This document shows positions 25,343 to 34,251 of a stretch of 64,000 nucleotides of DNA, piece by piece. The notes beneath the pieces were generated by a model. The model was not told the origin of the DNA, did no database searches, and was given only the letters and a program-made list of their open reading frames with translations. The position numbers and the translations under genes were made by a program. The number at the start of each line of letters is the position of its first letter. The first letter of the stretch is position 1. The stretch comes from Tenuifilaceae bacterium CYCD. Lineage in GTDB: Bacteria > Bacteroidota > Bacteroidia > Bacteroidales > Tenuifilaceae. Where the stretch lies: NCBI GenBank assembly GCA_036322835.1, contig AP027304.1, positions 930,001 through 994,000 of the forward strand. Direction: 5' to 3'.

Positions 25343-28300
25343 ATGAAACACCCTAAAATTAAATTGATGAATTGCTTAGTGTTTATTACACTTTTAGCAT
25401 TCAGTATATCTGGTTATGCCCAAAAAGGGATACCATTTATAACCAACTACTCCCTTCCTATAAATATGAGCACTCAGAATTACCAAATTATTCAGGGTGG
25501 AAACAATACCATGCATGTCCTAAATCAGAATGGAGTGTTCTGTTTCGATGGCTACAGCTGGGAGCGAATGCCCATTGCTGGACATCCAATTGCTATAACA
25601 TATATTGATAAACTCTTTATTGGAGGCGATCAGGTTCTGGGCTCATTTAAAAAGAACCTTAAAGGTTTAAATGTATACACCCCCATTGAGGATTCTAATG
25701 GCGAACTTTTTTACCTTTTCCATCATTTCAACAATAACCTTTATGTTGCTGGGGTAAATGGCATTTACAGAATAAAACGGGCAGAGCCCCATCAGGTTGA
25801 GCCGTACTACACCGAAAAAGATAGCAATCAGATTATTACCGATATGTTTAACATCGGCGATGCTTTCTTCATTATAAAAAATAAAACCTCGCTATACCAA
25901 ATTCATAAGCAGGATGCCTCTCCAATAATTGTAAATATAGGCAATAACGAAGAGTTTATTTTTAGCTTTAGCCATAATAACGAGCAAATAATTGGCACAA
26001 GTGCCAATAAAATCTACCGCTTCAATGGCAAAGAATTTACCCAGATCTTCATAAAAGATCAAAATTATTTAAGCGCCAGCTATTTGACCAATGGGATATC
26101 GTTAAACAATAAGACTTTTGCTTTCTCAACGCTAATTGGCGGATGTATTATTGTTAATAGTGATAATGGCGAAACCAAACAGATTATCAATTACTCTTGC
26201 GGTCTGCCCGATGATGAAATCTCATCGATGGGTAAGGATAATCTTGGCGGATTATGGCTTATTCATGGAATGGGAATATCGAGAGTGGATTTAAGCGTGC
26301 CTATTAACTCATATCACCATATAGACGGGTTAAATGGAAATATACTATCGGTTGCCAAGTCGTCATCAGATCTATACGTTGGAACAAGTGATGGCCTATA
26401 CAAACTTGTAGAATCGAGAAACTACGCCACGAAGCCAACACTTGAAGTGCAAAAACCGATTGAACATAAAGAACAGCCTAAAGTAGAGTCGGAATTACCA
26501 AGCACCCAAAAGCAACCCGGGAAAACAAAGAAAGGGCTTTTTGCTAGAATTTTTGGAAGAGAAAAAGCGGAGCAAGCAACCGCAGAGGTAGTCCAAGACG
26601 GCGGTGGAACCATTAACGAAAAACAAGAACAACTATCAGCGCAAAAGGCAACAACGCGTAGGCGTGTGAATCAACTTCTATCCATTAACTATTCCTACGA
26701 GAAGATACCCGGAATCAGCGGCAAAGTAAACCAACTTGTAAACTGGAATGGAAATCTACTTGTGGCATCAAGCACCGGTCTTTACAACGTCTATCTAAAT
26801 CAACCAAAACCAATCATTGGCGGAACCTACATATTCTGTCTAAATCCAAGCGTTACTGACAAAAACTCCATTTATGTAGGAACGCTCGAAACTCTATACT
26901 TAATTACAAGTAAAAATAATCAGTGGAATACAAAGGATCTGGTTACTATTAGTAACGAAAAAATTACCTCAATTGCAGAACTATCATCAAACTGCCTACT
27001 TATTACAACCGACTACAGGGTGTTTAAAGTTGATCAAATAAATAGTTCTAATCCTACAGTAAAAGTTGCAGCCGGAGGAGATGGCAAACTTGTATCACCT
27101 ATTGTTCGTAACATAAATGATAAATTTTTGATAATTACTCCCACTCAAGTTTACCAGTATTACCAAGAAGGCGACAGCATTGGTCAATACAACGATCTCC
27201 CGAAACAGGATAACTACAAAGCTTTTTACTCCAACCCCAACCAAACGTGGATTAGAGTTGGGCAACAGTGGCAAAACTATCCAAGCACCGTTTCTAATAA
27301 GCGAATTGGAAAATACTTAGGATTACTCGATAGGGTGAACTATGTAAACTACACCGACAGTAACGAGGTTTGGGTTATTAATAACTACAATCAAATTTAT
27401 AAGCTATTCCCAACAAAAACGAACGACACAATTACCAACATCAATCTATATGTGAAACAAGTAATTGATAAGGCCGGAAATAGTCTGAATACTAACTATG
27501 TTAAACTAGAATCGAACAACAACACCTTTAAAATAAAACTTTCGGCTCCATTTTACCTTAAAGAAAAGGCTGTAGAGTACCAGTATAAACTCGAAGGAGT
27601 TATGTCGGAATGGAGCGATTGGGGCAATACTCCAGAAAGAGACTTTCCTTTCTTTCCTCCCGGAAATCATACTCTACAATTCAGAGCTCGCGATGCAATG
27701 GGTAACATTAGCGAAATTCACGAGTATCCTTTCTACATAAAACCGCCATTCTATCAAACAATATGGTTTTATATACTAGTAACTGCATTTGCTATTGCCG
27801 CTGTTGTTGTTTTGGTTCGAATTCGAGAACAAAATCTAATAAAAGAAAAGCAACTCCTTGAGCAAAAAGTAAAGGAAAGAACAAAAACTATTGAGGAGCA
27901 GAAAGAGGCTATTGAGCAACAAAGAGATGAACTGAAAATTCGCAATTCGGAGATACTTCAACAAAAAGAGGAAATTGAAGCACAACGCGATGAAATAACT
28001 GCCCAGCGCGACCAGATTATATCTCAAAATCAGGATATAATAAAGAGCATTTCTTACGCCCGCAGAATTCAAACCGCAGTAATGCCTAGCAAAGAGGTTA
28101 CGGATAGCATTCTAAAGGATTACTTTATTCTGCTCAAACCTCGCGATATTGTTAGTGGCGACTTTTTCTGGATGACCAGAAAGGATGGAAAAATAGTTGT
28201 AACCGCTGCTGATTGTACTGGGCATGGTGTTCCTGGTGCATTTATGAGCTTAATGGGGATTACTTTGCTCACTGAAATTGTTAAAACTACGGAGGATCTT

Positions 28301-28786
28301 CGACCTCACACAATCCTTAATAGCCTTAGGGCAAATATCAAGCGAACTCTTTCGCAGGTTGGACGCGAGCACGAATCAAAAGATGGTATGGACATTGCCT
28401 TATGCGTTATTGACACCAATAACAATAAACTAATGTATGCCGGTGCATATAATCCTTTGTACATAGTACGAAATTCTGAACTAATAGAGTATAAAGCAGA
28501 TAAAATGCCCGTAGGTGTTCATATTAACGAAAAAGATACGTTTACGCTCCACGAAATACCAATACAAAAGAACGACTGTATTTACATGTTCTCCGATGGC
28601 TACATTGATCAGTTTGGCGGTAACGACAACCGTAAGTTCATGAGCAAGAACTTTAAAGAACTACTGTTGAGAGTCTCTCCAAAAGAGATGGAGGAACAGA
28701 AACTCATTCTGGATGACACCATCGATCAATGGATTGGACCGCATGATCAACTTGACGATATACTAGTGATGGGTATCCGGTTTTAG
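25343..28786 (+). CDS. Two-component-regulator propeller, Y_Y_Y and SpoIIE-type PP2C phosphatase protein
   Basis: A 1,147-aa signalling protein. A signal peptide (1-26) is followed by a beta-propeller (about 30-360), with the Reg_prop signature GKDNLGGLWLIHGMGISRVD, a charged insertion (about 365-435, rich in Lys, Glu and Gln), the second half of the propeller (about 438-690), a Y_Y_Y domain (about 735-800), one membrane segment (about 806-826), a long coiled coil (about 830-915) and a SpoIIE-like PP2C domain (about 930-1147) with SGDFFWM, DCTGHGVPGA and FSDGYIDQFGG. The metal-binding aspartates are present. It is a paralogue of the partial protein at 1-1530. The role in partner-switching is inferred from the family. 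Confidence 0.92.
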   Translation: MKHPKIKLMNCLVFITLLAFSISGYAQKGIPFITNYSLPINMSTQNYQIIQGGNNTMHVLNQNGVFCFDGYSWERMPIAGHPIAITYIDKLFIGGDQVLGSFKKNLKGLNVYTPIEDSNGELFYLFHHFNNNLYVAGVNGIYRIKRAEPHQVEPYYTEKDSNQIITDMFNIGDAFFIIKNKTSLYQIHKQDASPIIVNIGNNEEFIFSFSHNNEQIIGTSANKIYRFNGKEFTQIFIKDQNYLSASYLTNGISLNNKTFAFSTLIGGCIIVNSDNGETKQIINYSCGLPDDEISSMGKDNLGGLWLIHGMGISRVDLSVPINSYHHIDGLNGNILSVAKSSSDLYVGTSDGLYKLVESRNYATKPTLEVQKPIEHKEQPKVESELPSTQKQPGKTKKGLFARIFGREKAEQATAEVVQDGGGTINEKQEQLSAQKATTRRRVNQLLSINYSYEKIPGISGKVNQLVNWNGNLLVASSTGLYNVYLNQPKPIIGGTYIFCLNPSVTDKNSIYVGTLETLYLITSKNNQWNTKDLVTISNEKITSIAELSSNCLLITTDYRVFKVDQINSSNPTVKVAAGGDGKLVSPIVRNINDKFLIITPTQVYQYYQEGDSIGQYNDLPKQDNYKAFYSNPNQTWIRVGQQWQNYPSTVSNKRIGKYLGLLDRVNYVNYTDSNEVWVINNYNQIYKLFPTKTNDTITNINLYVKQVIDKAGNSLNTNYVKLESNNNTFKIKLSAPFYLKEKAVEYQYKLEGVMSEWSDWGNTPERDFPFFPPGNHTLQFRARDAMGNISEIHEYPFYIKPPFYQTIWFYILVTAFAIAAVVVLVRIREQNLIKEKQLLEQKVKERTKTIEEQKEAIEQQRDELKIRNSEILQQKEEIEAQRDEITAQRDQIISQNQDIIKSISYARRIQTAVMPSKEVTDSILKDYFILLKPRDIVSGDFFWMTRKDGKIVVTAADCTGHGVPGAFMSLMGITLLTEIVKTTEDLRPHTILNSLRANIKRTLSQVGREHESKDGMDIALCVIDTNNNKLMYAGAYNPLYIVRNSELIEYKADKMPVGVHINEKDTFTLHEIPIQKNDCIYMFSDGYIDQFGGNDNRKFMSKNFKELLLRVSPKEMEEQKLILDDTIDQWIGPHDQLDDILVMGIRF

Positions 28787-28795
28787 TGTCAAAAT

Positions 28796-28822
28796 AAAAA
28801 AGAGGCTGTAAGCCTCTTTTTT
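28796..28822. terminator. Strong bidirectional terminator
   Basis: A perfect 12-bp stem (AAAAAAGAGGCT / AGCCTCTTTTTT) with a 3-nt loop GTA, with A-run and T-run. It separates the SpoIIE protein gene from the convergent dehydrogenase gene. Confidence 0.9.
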
Positions 28823-28840
28823 AATCAACATAAATATTAT

Positions 28841-29806
28841 CTATTTCAATAGACCCTTTGCAAATTTATCGCCAATAACCTTTAGCATATCATCGGTCAT
28901 GGTTTCGAGATTCCAGGTTGGGTTCCAGCCCCACTCCTCGCGTGCGCAGGAATCGTCCATGTAGTTTGGCCAACTATCGGCTATTGCCTTCTTAATTGGA
29001 TCAACGTTGTAATCCATGGTAAAGTCAGGAATACGTTTCTTAATAGCAGCATAAATCTGCGATGGTTCAAAGCTCATCGCGGTTATGTTAAAGCTATTGC
29101 GATGTTTCAACTTACTAGGATCAGCCTCCATAAGCTGTACGCAAGCATTCAATGCATCGGGCATATACATCATATCAAGGTATGTACCCTGTGGCAGTGG
29201 GCACACAAATTTTTTCTGCTGAATTGCTCCATAATAAATTTCTACAGCGTAATCGGTTGTTCCACCACCAGGTAAGGTTACATTCGAAATTATACCGGGG
29301 AAACGTACGCTTCGAGCATCTACACCAAAACGATGGAAGTAATAATCGCTAAGCATCTCGCCAGTCACCTTACAAACCCCGTAAATTGTGGTAGGACGCA
29401 TAACGGTATCCTGCGGAGTGTTATCGTGTGGTGAAGATGGGCCAAATGCACCTATTGAACTTGGTGTGAAGACAGCACAGTTATACTCACGAGCAATCTC
29501 CAACGAATTCAGCAAGGCACCCATATTAATTTTCCAAGCAAGCTGAGGATTCTTCTCTCCAGTAGCCGAAAGAAGTGCTACAAGATTGAAAATGGTATCG
29601 ATCTTGTACTTCTTAACAATCTCAATAAATTTTCCCGAATTAAGGGCATCCAGTTCTTCAAATGGCCCATTTTGCGCAAGTTTTACGCAAGAGTTGCAAT
29701 TAATATCTGTTGCAACTACGTGATCATTGCCGTATATTTTTTGAAAATGAGGAACAAGCTCTGAACCTATTTGTCCACCAGCACCAACTACAAGAATATT
29801 CTTCAT
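28841..29806 (-). CDS. SDR-type L-threonine 3-dehydrogenase (NAD-dependent epimerase/dehydratase family)
   Basis: A 321-aa extended SDR. It has the NAD-binding GAGGQIGSE (8-16), the Ser/Tyr/Lys active-site trio (SSIGAFGP, then Tyr142 and Lys146 in TIYGVCK) and the segments FPGIISN and PGGGTTDYAVEIYY, which match the short-chain L-threonine 3-dehydrogenase subfamily. It would oxidise threonine to 2-amino-3-oxobutyrate. No kbl gene is adjacent, so the pathway is not confirmed here. Annotation as a generic NAD-dependent epimerase is the fallback. Confidence 0.85.
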   Translation of the reverse strand: MKNILVVGAGGQIGSELVPHFQKIYGNDHVVATDINCNSCVKLAQNGPFEELDALNSGKFIEIVKKYKIDTIFNLVALLSATGEKNPQLAWKINMGALLNSLEIAREYNCAVFTPSSIGAFGPSSPHDNTPQDTVMRPTTIYGVCKVTGEMLSDYYFHRFGVDARSVRFPGIISNVTLPGGGTTDYAVEIYYGAIQQKKFVCPLPQGTYLDMMYMPDALNACVQLMEADPSKLKHRNSFNITAMSFEPSQIYAAIKKRIPDFTMDYNVDPIKKAIADSWPNYMDDSCAREEWGWNPTWNLETMTDDMLKVIGDKFAKGLLK

Positions 29807-29852
29807 AGTATCAATATATTAAAAGGATGATTTTGAAAAATTGATTTGAAAA

Positions 29853-29860
29853 CAAAAGTA
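29853..29860 (-). promoter_or_regulatory. Putative -7 element for the SDR dehydrogenase gene
   Basis: TACTTTTG on the minus strand, a full TAnnTTTG match, 47 bp before the ATG. No clear -33. Confidence 0.45.
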
Positions 29861-30008
29861 TAGTTTTTGATTCGAATTTTTTATGATTATTGTGTGTTTT
29901 GATTAATATTTTAAAGCATAATTTATGGATAAGGAGAAAGATATTATTCGCAATCTAAAACTGTAATATCACGACAATCAACTACGATAGAGGGCTGTAT
30001 AAAAGCAG

Positions 30009-30032
30009 AAAAGCCACCTACCGATGGCTTTT
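30009..30032 (-). terminator. Terminator of the tRNA gene
   Basis: On the minus strand AAAAGCCA pairs with TGGCTTTT with an 8-nt loop, ending in a T-run. It lies directly downstream of the tRNA gene. Confidence 0.7.
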
Positions 30033-30034
30033 TG

Positions 30035-30108
30035 TGGGCCCAGCTGGGCTCGAACCAGCGACCCTCTGATTATGAGTCAGATGCTCTAACCTGCTGAGCT
30101 ATGGGCCC
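30035..30108 (-). tRNA. tRNA with anticodon CAT (elongator Met, or Ile2 after lysidine modification)
   Basis: A 74-nt cloverleaf: acceptor stem GGGCCCA / TGGGCCC, D arm GCTC..GAGC, anticodon stem TCTGA / TCAGA with loop CTCATAA, T arm GCTGG / CCAGC with TTCGAGC loop, discriminator A. CCA is not encoded. Anticodon CAT fits elongator tRNA-Met, but tRNA-Ile2 (C34 made lysidine by TilS) has the same anticodon and loop. The 5' stem pairs G1 with C72, so it is not an initiator type. The sequence alone does not settle the two. Confidence 0.9.
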
Positions 30109-30191
30109 AAAAAATTGATCAACAATTTTTAAATTGGAGTGCAATATTACATATTTGCAATCAATTTTTCAATACTCAACCAAAATTATTT

Positions 30192-30842
30192 ATGTCGAGA
30201 TTGTGTTTCATCCCTTATAATCAGGCAAATATCAAAAATATTATTTTTGATTTAGGCGGCGTAGTTCTGGATATTGACTACCAAAAAACGCTAAATGAGT
30301 TCAAAAAACTGGGTGTGCATAACCCTGAAAACACGTTTACCCTCTCTTCGCAGGTTGAACTTTTCAACCAACTCGATTGCGGACTTATATCCCCAGAGGA
30401 TTTTAGGAATGAACTTCGTAATCATTTAAACAAAAACTTATCGGATTCCGAAATTGATAATGCATGGAACGCCTTACTCCTAGAGTGGAATCCCAAAAGA
30501 ATAAAACTCCTTGAACACCTCAGAAACGATTATAGAATATACCTGCTAAGCAATACAAATATTATACACAGCAAAATATACAACGAGCAACTCATGAGTT
30601 TAAGCGGTGGCAAGAATCTAAAGAATTACTTCGATAAAGTTTACTATTCCTACGAAGCAGGCCTAAGAAAACCTAATCCTGAAATTTTTAAAATTGTACT
30701 AGACGAGAATGGATTATCGACAGAGAATACCCTTTTTATTGATGATACCCTTGAGCATATTGAATCGGCAAGAAAAATAGGACTTTTAGCCTACCATATC
30801 AAACCTAAAGAAGGGGAAACTATTCTCGACCTATTCCGGTAA
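30192..30842 (+). CDS. HAD-superfamily hydrolase (subfamily IA, variant 3)
   Basis: A 216-aa HAD fold. Motif I is FDLGGVVLDID, motif II LLSNTN, motif III Lys in RKPNPEIF and motif IV FIDDTLEHI, so all catalytic motifs are in place. A helical cap (about 35-95) marks subfamily I. Relatives are phosphatases of small phosphorylated metabolites (such as FMN, sugar phosphates or nucleotides) or haloacid dehalogenases. The substrate cannot be predicted. It is a single gene on its strand. Confidence 0.88.
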   Translation: MSRLCFIPYNQANIKNIIFDLGGVVLDIDYQKTLNEFKKLGVHNPENTFTLSSQVELFNQLDCGLISPEDFRNELRNHLNKNLSDSEIDNAWNALLLEWNPKRIKLLEHLRNDYRIYLLSNTNIIHSKIYNEQLMSLSGGKNLKNYFDKVYYSYEAGLRKPNPEIFKIVLDENGLSTENTLFIDDTLEHIESARKIGLLAYHIKPKEGETILDLFR

Positions 30843-30850
30843 CCACCAAT

Positions 30851-30886
30851 TTTTAAAAGTATTTCCCAGATACAATACTCTTAAAA
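30851..30886. terminator. Putative terminator between the HAD and alpha/beta hydrolase genes
   Basis: A 13-bp stem TTTTAAAAGTATT / AATACTCTTAAAA with one mismatch and a 10-nt loop. The AT-rich stem lies 9 bp after the HAD stop and between convergent genes. Confidence 0.4.
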
Positions 30887-30933
30887 GCCCCGAAGATAGA
30901 TCAACAAGTTAAGCCTCCCCTTCATGTCTAGCC

Positions 30934-32106
30934 TTACATCAAAAATTCCACCGCTGGCTCAAATACTCTGTTAAAATAACGATCAACCAAAACCGCGTTA
31001 GAACTGTTCAAAACAGGAAAAGGAGTCTCATGGGAGTATTCGTAGGGAAAATCGAGCTCCTGAACCATACCCTTAACCTGATTTTTGATACAAGCAAAAG
31101 TTGATTGGATGTAATTTGAAGGAATCACCTTGTCCTTTTTTAAAGAAACAATACGAACCCGATCTCTAAGCCCAACTAATCGTTCCTGACGAAACTTCTT
31201 ATTACATTCTGGTGAAACCATAGACACAAAAGCTTCGCCTAATTGGGTACCACGCATATAGGATGAAAACGGCGTAGAAACCTGCAGCTCTTTTAAAAAA
31301 TCATCCAAATAATACTTTCTTAAGCGAGCATAAGCATCGCTATCCATTATCAAGCGAGATGTCCCGAACATTTCGCTAAAATGCGCACCACCACAGAACA
31401 AAAATAACCGAGAAGCCGATAGTAAACTCTTGGGATTGGCAATAAACATTATTTGCGCTAAGAATGCTCCAATTGAGTAAGCAAAAAAATCGATCTGAGC
31501 ATTCGACTTCAGCAAAGGGTAATTTCCGGTCTTAATCGTTTCAATCAGTTGAATCAAATCTTCAGCGCTCTGCCGTCCCGATGAAAAAAAACGCAAAGGA
31601 TCATCACTCAAACGCTGACTCAGCGCTACATTTGCAAATGTAGATTTATCTAGTTCATTAATCTGCTGTCTACTATTCAGTAATGGCATCATGGCCCTTG
31701 GGTTTGCCCACAGTTCTGGACTACGATTCATATGAAAAGCTATTGGGAAAAGTATAACCGGGCGATTAGTTCTCTCTGCCAGATAGTAAGCCCAAGGCAA
31801 ATATTTTAACCAACTCCTTTCATTCAATCCGTGAAGCAGTATAATTGCTTTACCATGGGGCTCGGAAGAAGATGGTACAAACACCGGATAACTGAATGTT
31901 TTGTTCTCCATAATATCGCCATCCTCACTTGCAATAGTTTGGTGATAAGCGGTTTGTTCTTCAACCCCGTTGGATGGTAAAACTAAACTAGAATTACTTG
32001 TAAACTGCATAACTCTAATTTCTAATCCCTTACCAGCAAGAACCGTATTCGTGTTATTCAACGAAAATGCTAATTTCAACTCGTTGTAAGATTTTGTAAA
32101 TTCCAT
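30934..32106 (-). CDS. Alpha/beta-hydrolase-fold protein (DUF6051-like)
   Basis: A 390-aa cytosolic protein with an alpha/beta-hydrolase core: AIILLHGLNERSWLKYLPWAY is the oxyanion-type HG segment, FFAYSIGAFLAQIMF would be the nucleophile elbow (the Ser of YSIGA), and a C-terminal SHETPF may carry the catalytic His. A conserved Ser-rich N-terminal domain (about 1-100) precedes it. I recognise it as the DUF6051-type family but give no substrate. The ATG at 32106 was chosen since residues before it form a hydrophobic stretch not linked to a convincing signal peptide. It is a stand-alone gene, divergent from the LytTR gene. Confidence 0.65.
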   Translation of the reverse strand: MEFTKSYNELKLAFSLNNTNTVLAGKGLEIRVMQFTSNSSLVLPSNGVEEQTAYHQTIASEDGDIMENKTFSYPVFVPSSSEPHGKAIILLHGLNERSWLKYLPWAYYLAERTNRPVILFPIAFHMNRSPELWANPRAMMPLLNSRQQINELDKSTFANVALSQRLSDDPLRFFSSGRQSAEDLIQLIETIKTGNYPLLKSNAQIDFFAYSIGAFLAQIMFIANPKSLLSASRLFLFCGGAHFSEMFGTSRLIMDSDAYARLRKYYLDDFLKELQVSTPFSSYMRGTQLGEAFVSMVSPECNKKFRQERLVGLRDRVRIVSLKKDKVIPSNYIQSTFACIKNQVKGMVQELDFPYEYSHETPFPVLNSSNAVLVDRYFNRVFEPAVEFLM

Positions 32107-32293
32107 CTGCCTCAACTTTAAGTTCACTACAAAAAACATCACAAACACGATGCAAGGCAAATTAAAGGGTTGCAGACTCGATTAAAGGGATTAAAAATCG
32201 AAATATGGGGTGAATTCTAAAATGCCGGGATGAATTTTATTTCAAAAAAGATATCCATTTTTTAAAGAATAGATTTTTTGATGTTGTTTTAAC

Positions 32294-32301
32294 TAAATTT
32301 G
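32294..32301 (+). promoter_or_regulatory. Putative -7 element for the LytTR regulator gene
   Basis: TAAATTTG, a full match to TAnnTTTG. It lies directly before the ATG at 32302, so if used it would favour the second ATG (32320) as the real start. Confidence 0.35.
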
Positions 32302-33183
32302 ATGATTGATAAAACAAACATGGCAGACTTTCAGAATCCACTACCAAAGTACTTGACCGAGAAGGGCAACATTGTTAGGTTAATAATACTAACGGCTACA
32401 TTTGCATTAGTGTTTATCAACATTTATGCTCCTTTTGGCTCCGAAACATGGTACAATGTTACGCCTTGGGAATTCTTTGCCTATTCCAGTTTGGTTATTC
32501 TAACCGGAGTACTAGTTGTTGTTATCAGCAGGATCATAATGTACCAGGCTGCGAAACGGAATGCTCTTTTAATCTGGCACTACTTAGTATGGGTAATTGC
32601 CGAGGTATTTTTCATGGCATTATTCTACACTTTTTTTGAAAAGGTTATTCTTCATGACACCCGCTTTATTCTTGATATCTTCAAAGTGTCGGCAAAAAAC
32701 ACGGCACTAGTATTGCTCCTTCCCTACTCGGTTCTGTGGCTTTACTTTTCGTGGATGGAAAAGAAGCACCAACTCTTGACCCTAACAGAAAACCCAAATC
32801 CTGTTGACCCATCAAAGAATATGATCCCCTTTTACGACGAAAAAGAGGAACTCCGCTTCTCTGTTAAAGCCGAAAATCTCTTATACATAGAATCGGCTGA
32901 CAATTACGTTAATGTCTACTATACTGATAAGGAAAAGACTGCTCGATTTACGCTACGCAATACCATTAAACGGATAGAGGAATCTTTTAAAGGCACAGAG
33001 ATTATTCGTTGCCACCGATCGTATATGGTGAATTTTGAAAAAGTTAAAATCCTCAGAAAAGACAAGGATGAGTTGAGCCTAGAGCTGGATGTTCCATCGG
33101 CAATTTCACTGCCAGTATCCAAATCATACGTTCAAAATGTGATGGAAACATTCACAAGGTTTAGCCTATCTAAAAGGATATAA
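32302..33183 (+). CDS. Membrane-anchored LytTR-family DNA-binding regulator
   Basis: A 293-aa protein. Four hydrophobic segments (about 25-45, 55-80, 90-115, 130-155) are followed by a LytTR DNA-binding domain (about 185-285) with LLYIESADNYVNVYY, FTLRNTIKRIEE, RCHRSYMVNFEKV and LPVSKSYVQNV. There is no receiver domain, so it is not a classical LytTR response regulator. It may sense something in the membrane directly. The start could be ATG 32302 or 32320. Its last 18 bp overlap the convergent glycosyltransferase gene. Its targets are unknown. Confidence 0.85.
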   Translation: MIDKTNMADFQNPLPKYLTEKGNIVRLIILTATFALVFINIYAPFGSETWYNVTPWEFFAYSSLVILTGVLVVVISRIIMYQAAKRNALLIWHYLVWVIAEVFFMALFYTFFEKVILHDTRFILDIFKVSAKNTALVLLLPYSVLWLYFSWMEKKHQLLTLTENPNPVDPSKNMIPFYDEKEELRFSVKAENLLYIESADNYVNVYYTDKEKTARFTLRNTIKRIEESFKGTEIIRCHRSYMVNFEKVKILRKDKDELSLELDVPSAISLPVSKSYVQNVMETFTRFSLSKRI

Positions 33184-34251
33184 AGCAGAGATTAATTTTC
33201 CTAAGGTATCATCAGCTGTATTGATATTTTTTATACTCTCTACCTCCATGTTTTTTTTGTCAACATTGAGCAGATTGTGCTGTTCAACAAACGGGAACAA
33301 GCCTTTTAGCGATAAGTGCTCAGCCAAATACTCTTGCTCTGTTTGCCCGGGTGTTGGAACAAGCAATCCCGAAACGCCTAAAGTAATCAAATCCATTATG
33401 GTACTATAGCCTCCCCGTACAATCAAATATTTCGAATGTTTAACGGCTAGAGCAAACTGCAGATCGGGCAGATGACCAACATGCCAAACGCCGTTAGCAT
33501 TTCTAGGAATTATGCCATTATCTATTTTGCCTTCAATAATCAGGCAACTTAAATTCAATTTCTGCGCAAGTTGTGCGGATAAATCGGCAAAAATACTTCG
33601 CTGAGGTTCTGGCCCAGAGGCCACAACAACAAGTTCAAAGCCACCTAAAATTCCATCAATACTGATATCGGAAAATCGAGATAAAATTCCTATGTAGTGA
33701 AGATTTTTTAGTCCATTCTGCTTTGAAAGGAAACCAGCAATGCTTCTACCATTAGAATAATCAGGAATCCAAACCTGATGGAAGCGCTTGAGCCAATGCT
33801 TGGTTGATAGTTCAATCAAGCGTTGTGTCCACTTAAAAGGAAATGGAGGAATCACCCTTACCTGATGTGTTACCATAACCGATTTAACCTGCCTACTCCA
33901 CAATCCATAACGGTTATCGGAAATAACCAAATCAATGGAATATTCGGTAACTATTTTTTTTAACCTATAATGCTCCCAAATATTGAAAAAAGGCAAACGC
34001 AACGCCACCAGAAGGAGTGAGAAAAATTGAGTGGAAAATCCAGTGTAATTAACTTTTAAGGAGGGAAAATGTATGGTTCTTAAATCGGGGAAAAACTGCT
34101 TAAGATAATCGAGCTGGGGTCTATCGCCAGCAACATAAACAGAATGTCCTTGCCTGAGTAACTGATTTATAATTGGAATATCTCGGCTAGCATGACCAAG
34201 TCCCCATCCCAATGGGCAAACCAGAACATTCAAATTGTTTCTATTGACCAT
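33166..34251 (-). CDS. GT-B glycosyltransferase (MurG/UGT-like)
   Basis: A 361-aa GT-B-fold protein. The N-terminal part begins NVLVCPLGWGLGHASRDIPI, with the GHxxR-type acceptor loop, and the C-terminal donor-binding part has VVVASGPEPQRS and LIVRGGYSTIMDLITLGVSGLLVPTPGQTEQEY. The latter is the UDP-sugar-binding pattern of family 28-like enzymes. The acceptor and donor are not known. Its start abuts the stop of the radical SAM gene (0 bp), so the two are translationally coupled, and its 3' end overlaps the LytTR gene by 18 bp. Confidence 0.82.
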   Translation of the reverse strand: MVNRNNLNVLVCPLGWGLGHASRDIPIINQLLRQGHSVYVAGDRPQLDYLKQFFPDLRTIHFPSLKVNYTGFSTQFFSLLLVALRLPFFNIWEHYRLKKIVTEYSIDLVISDNRYGLWSRQVKSVMVTHQVRVIPPFPFKWTQRLIELSTKHWLKRFHQVWIPDYSNGRSIAGFLSKQNGLKNLHYIGILSRFSDISIDGILGGFELVVVASGPEPQRSIFADLSAQLAQKLNLSCLIIEGKIDNGIIPRNANGVWHVGHLPDLQFALAVKHSKYLIVRGGYSTIMDLITLGVSGLLVPTPGQTEQEYLAEHLSLKGLFPFVEQHNLLNVDKKNMEVESIKNINTADDTLGKLISALYPFR

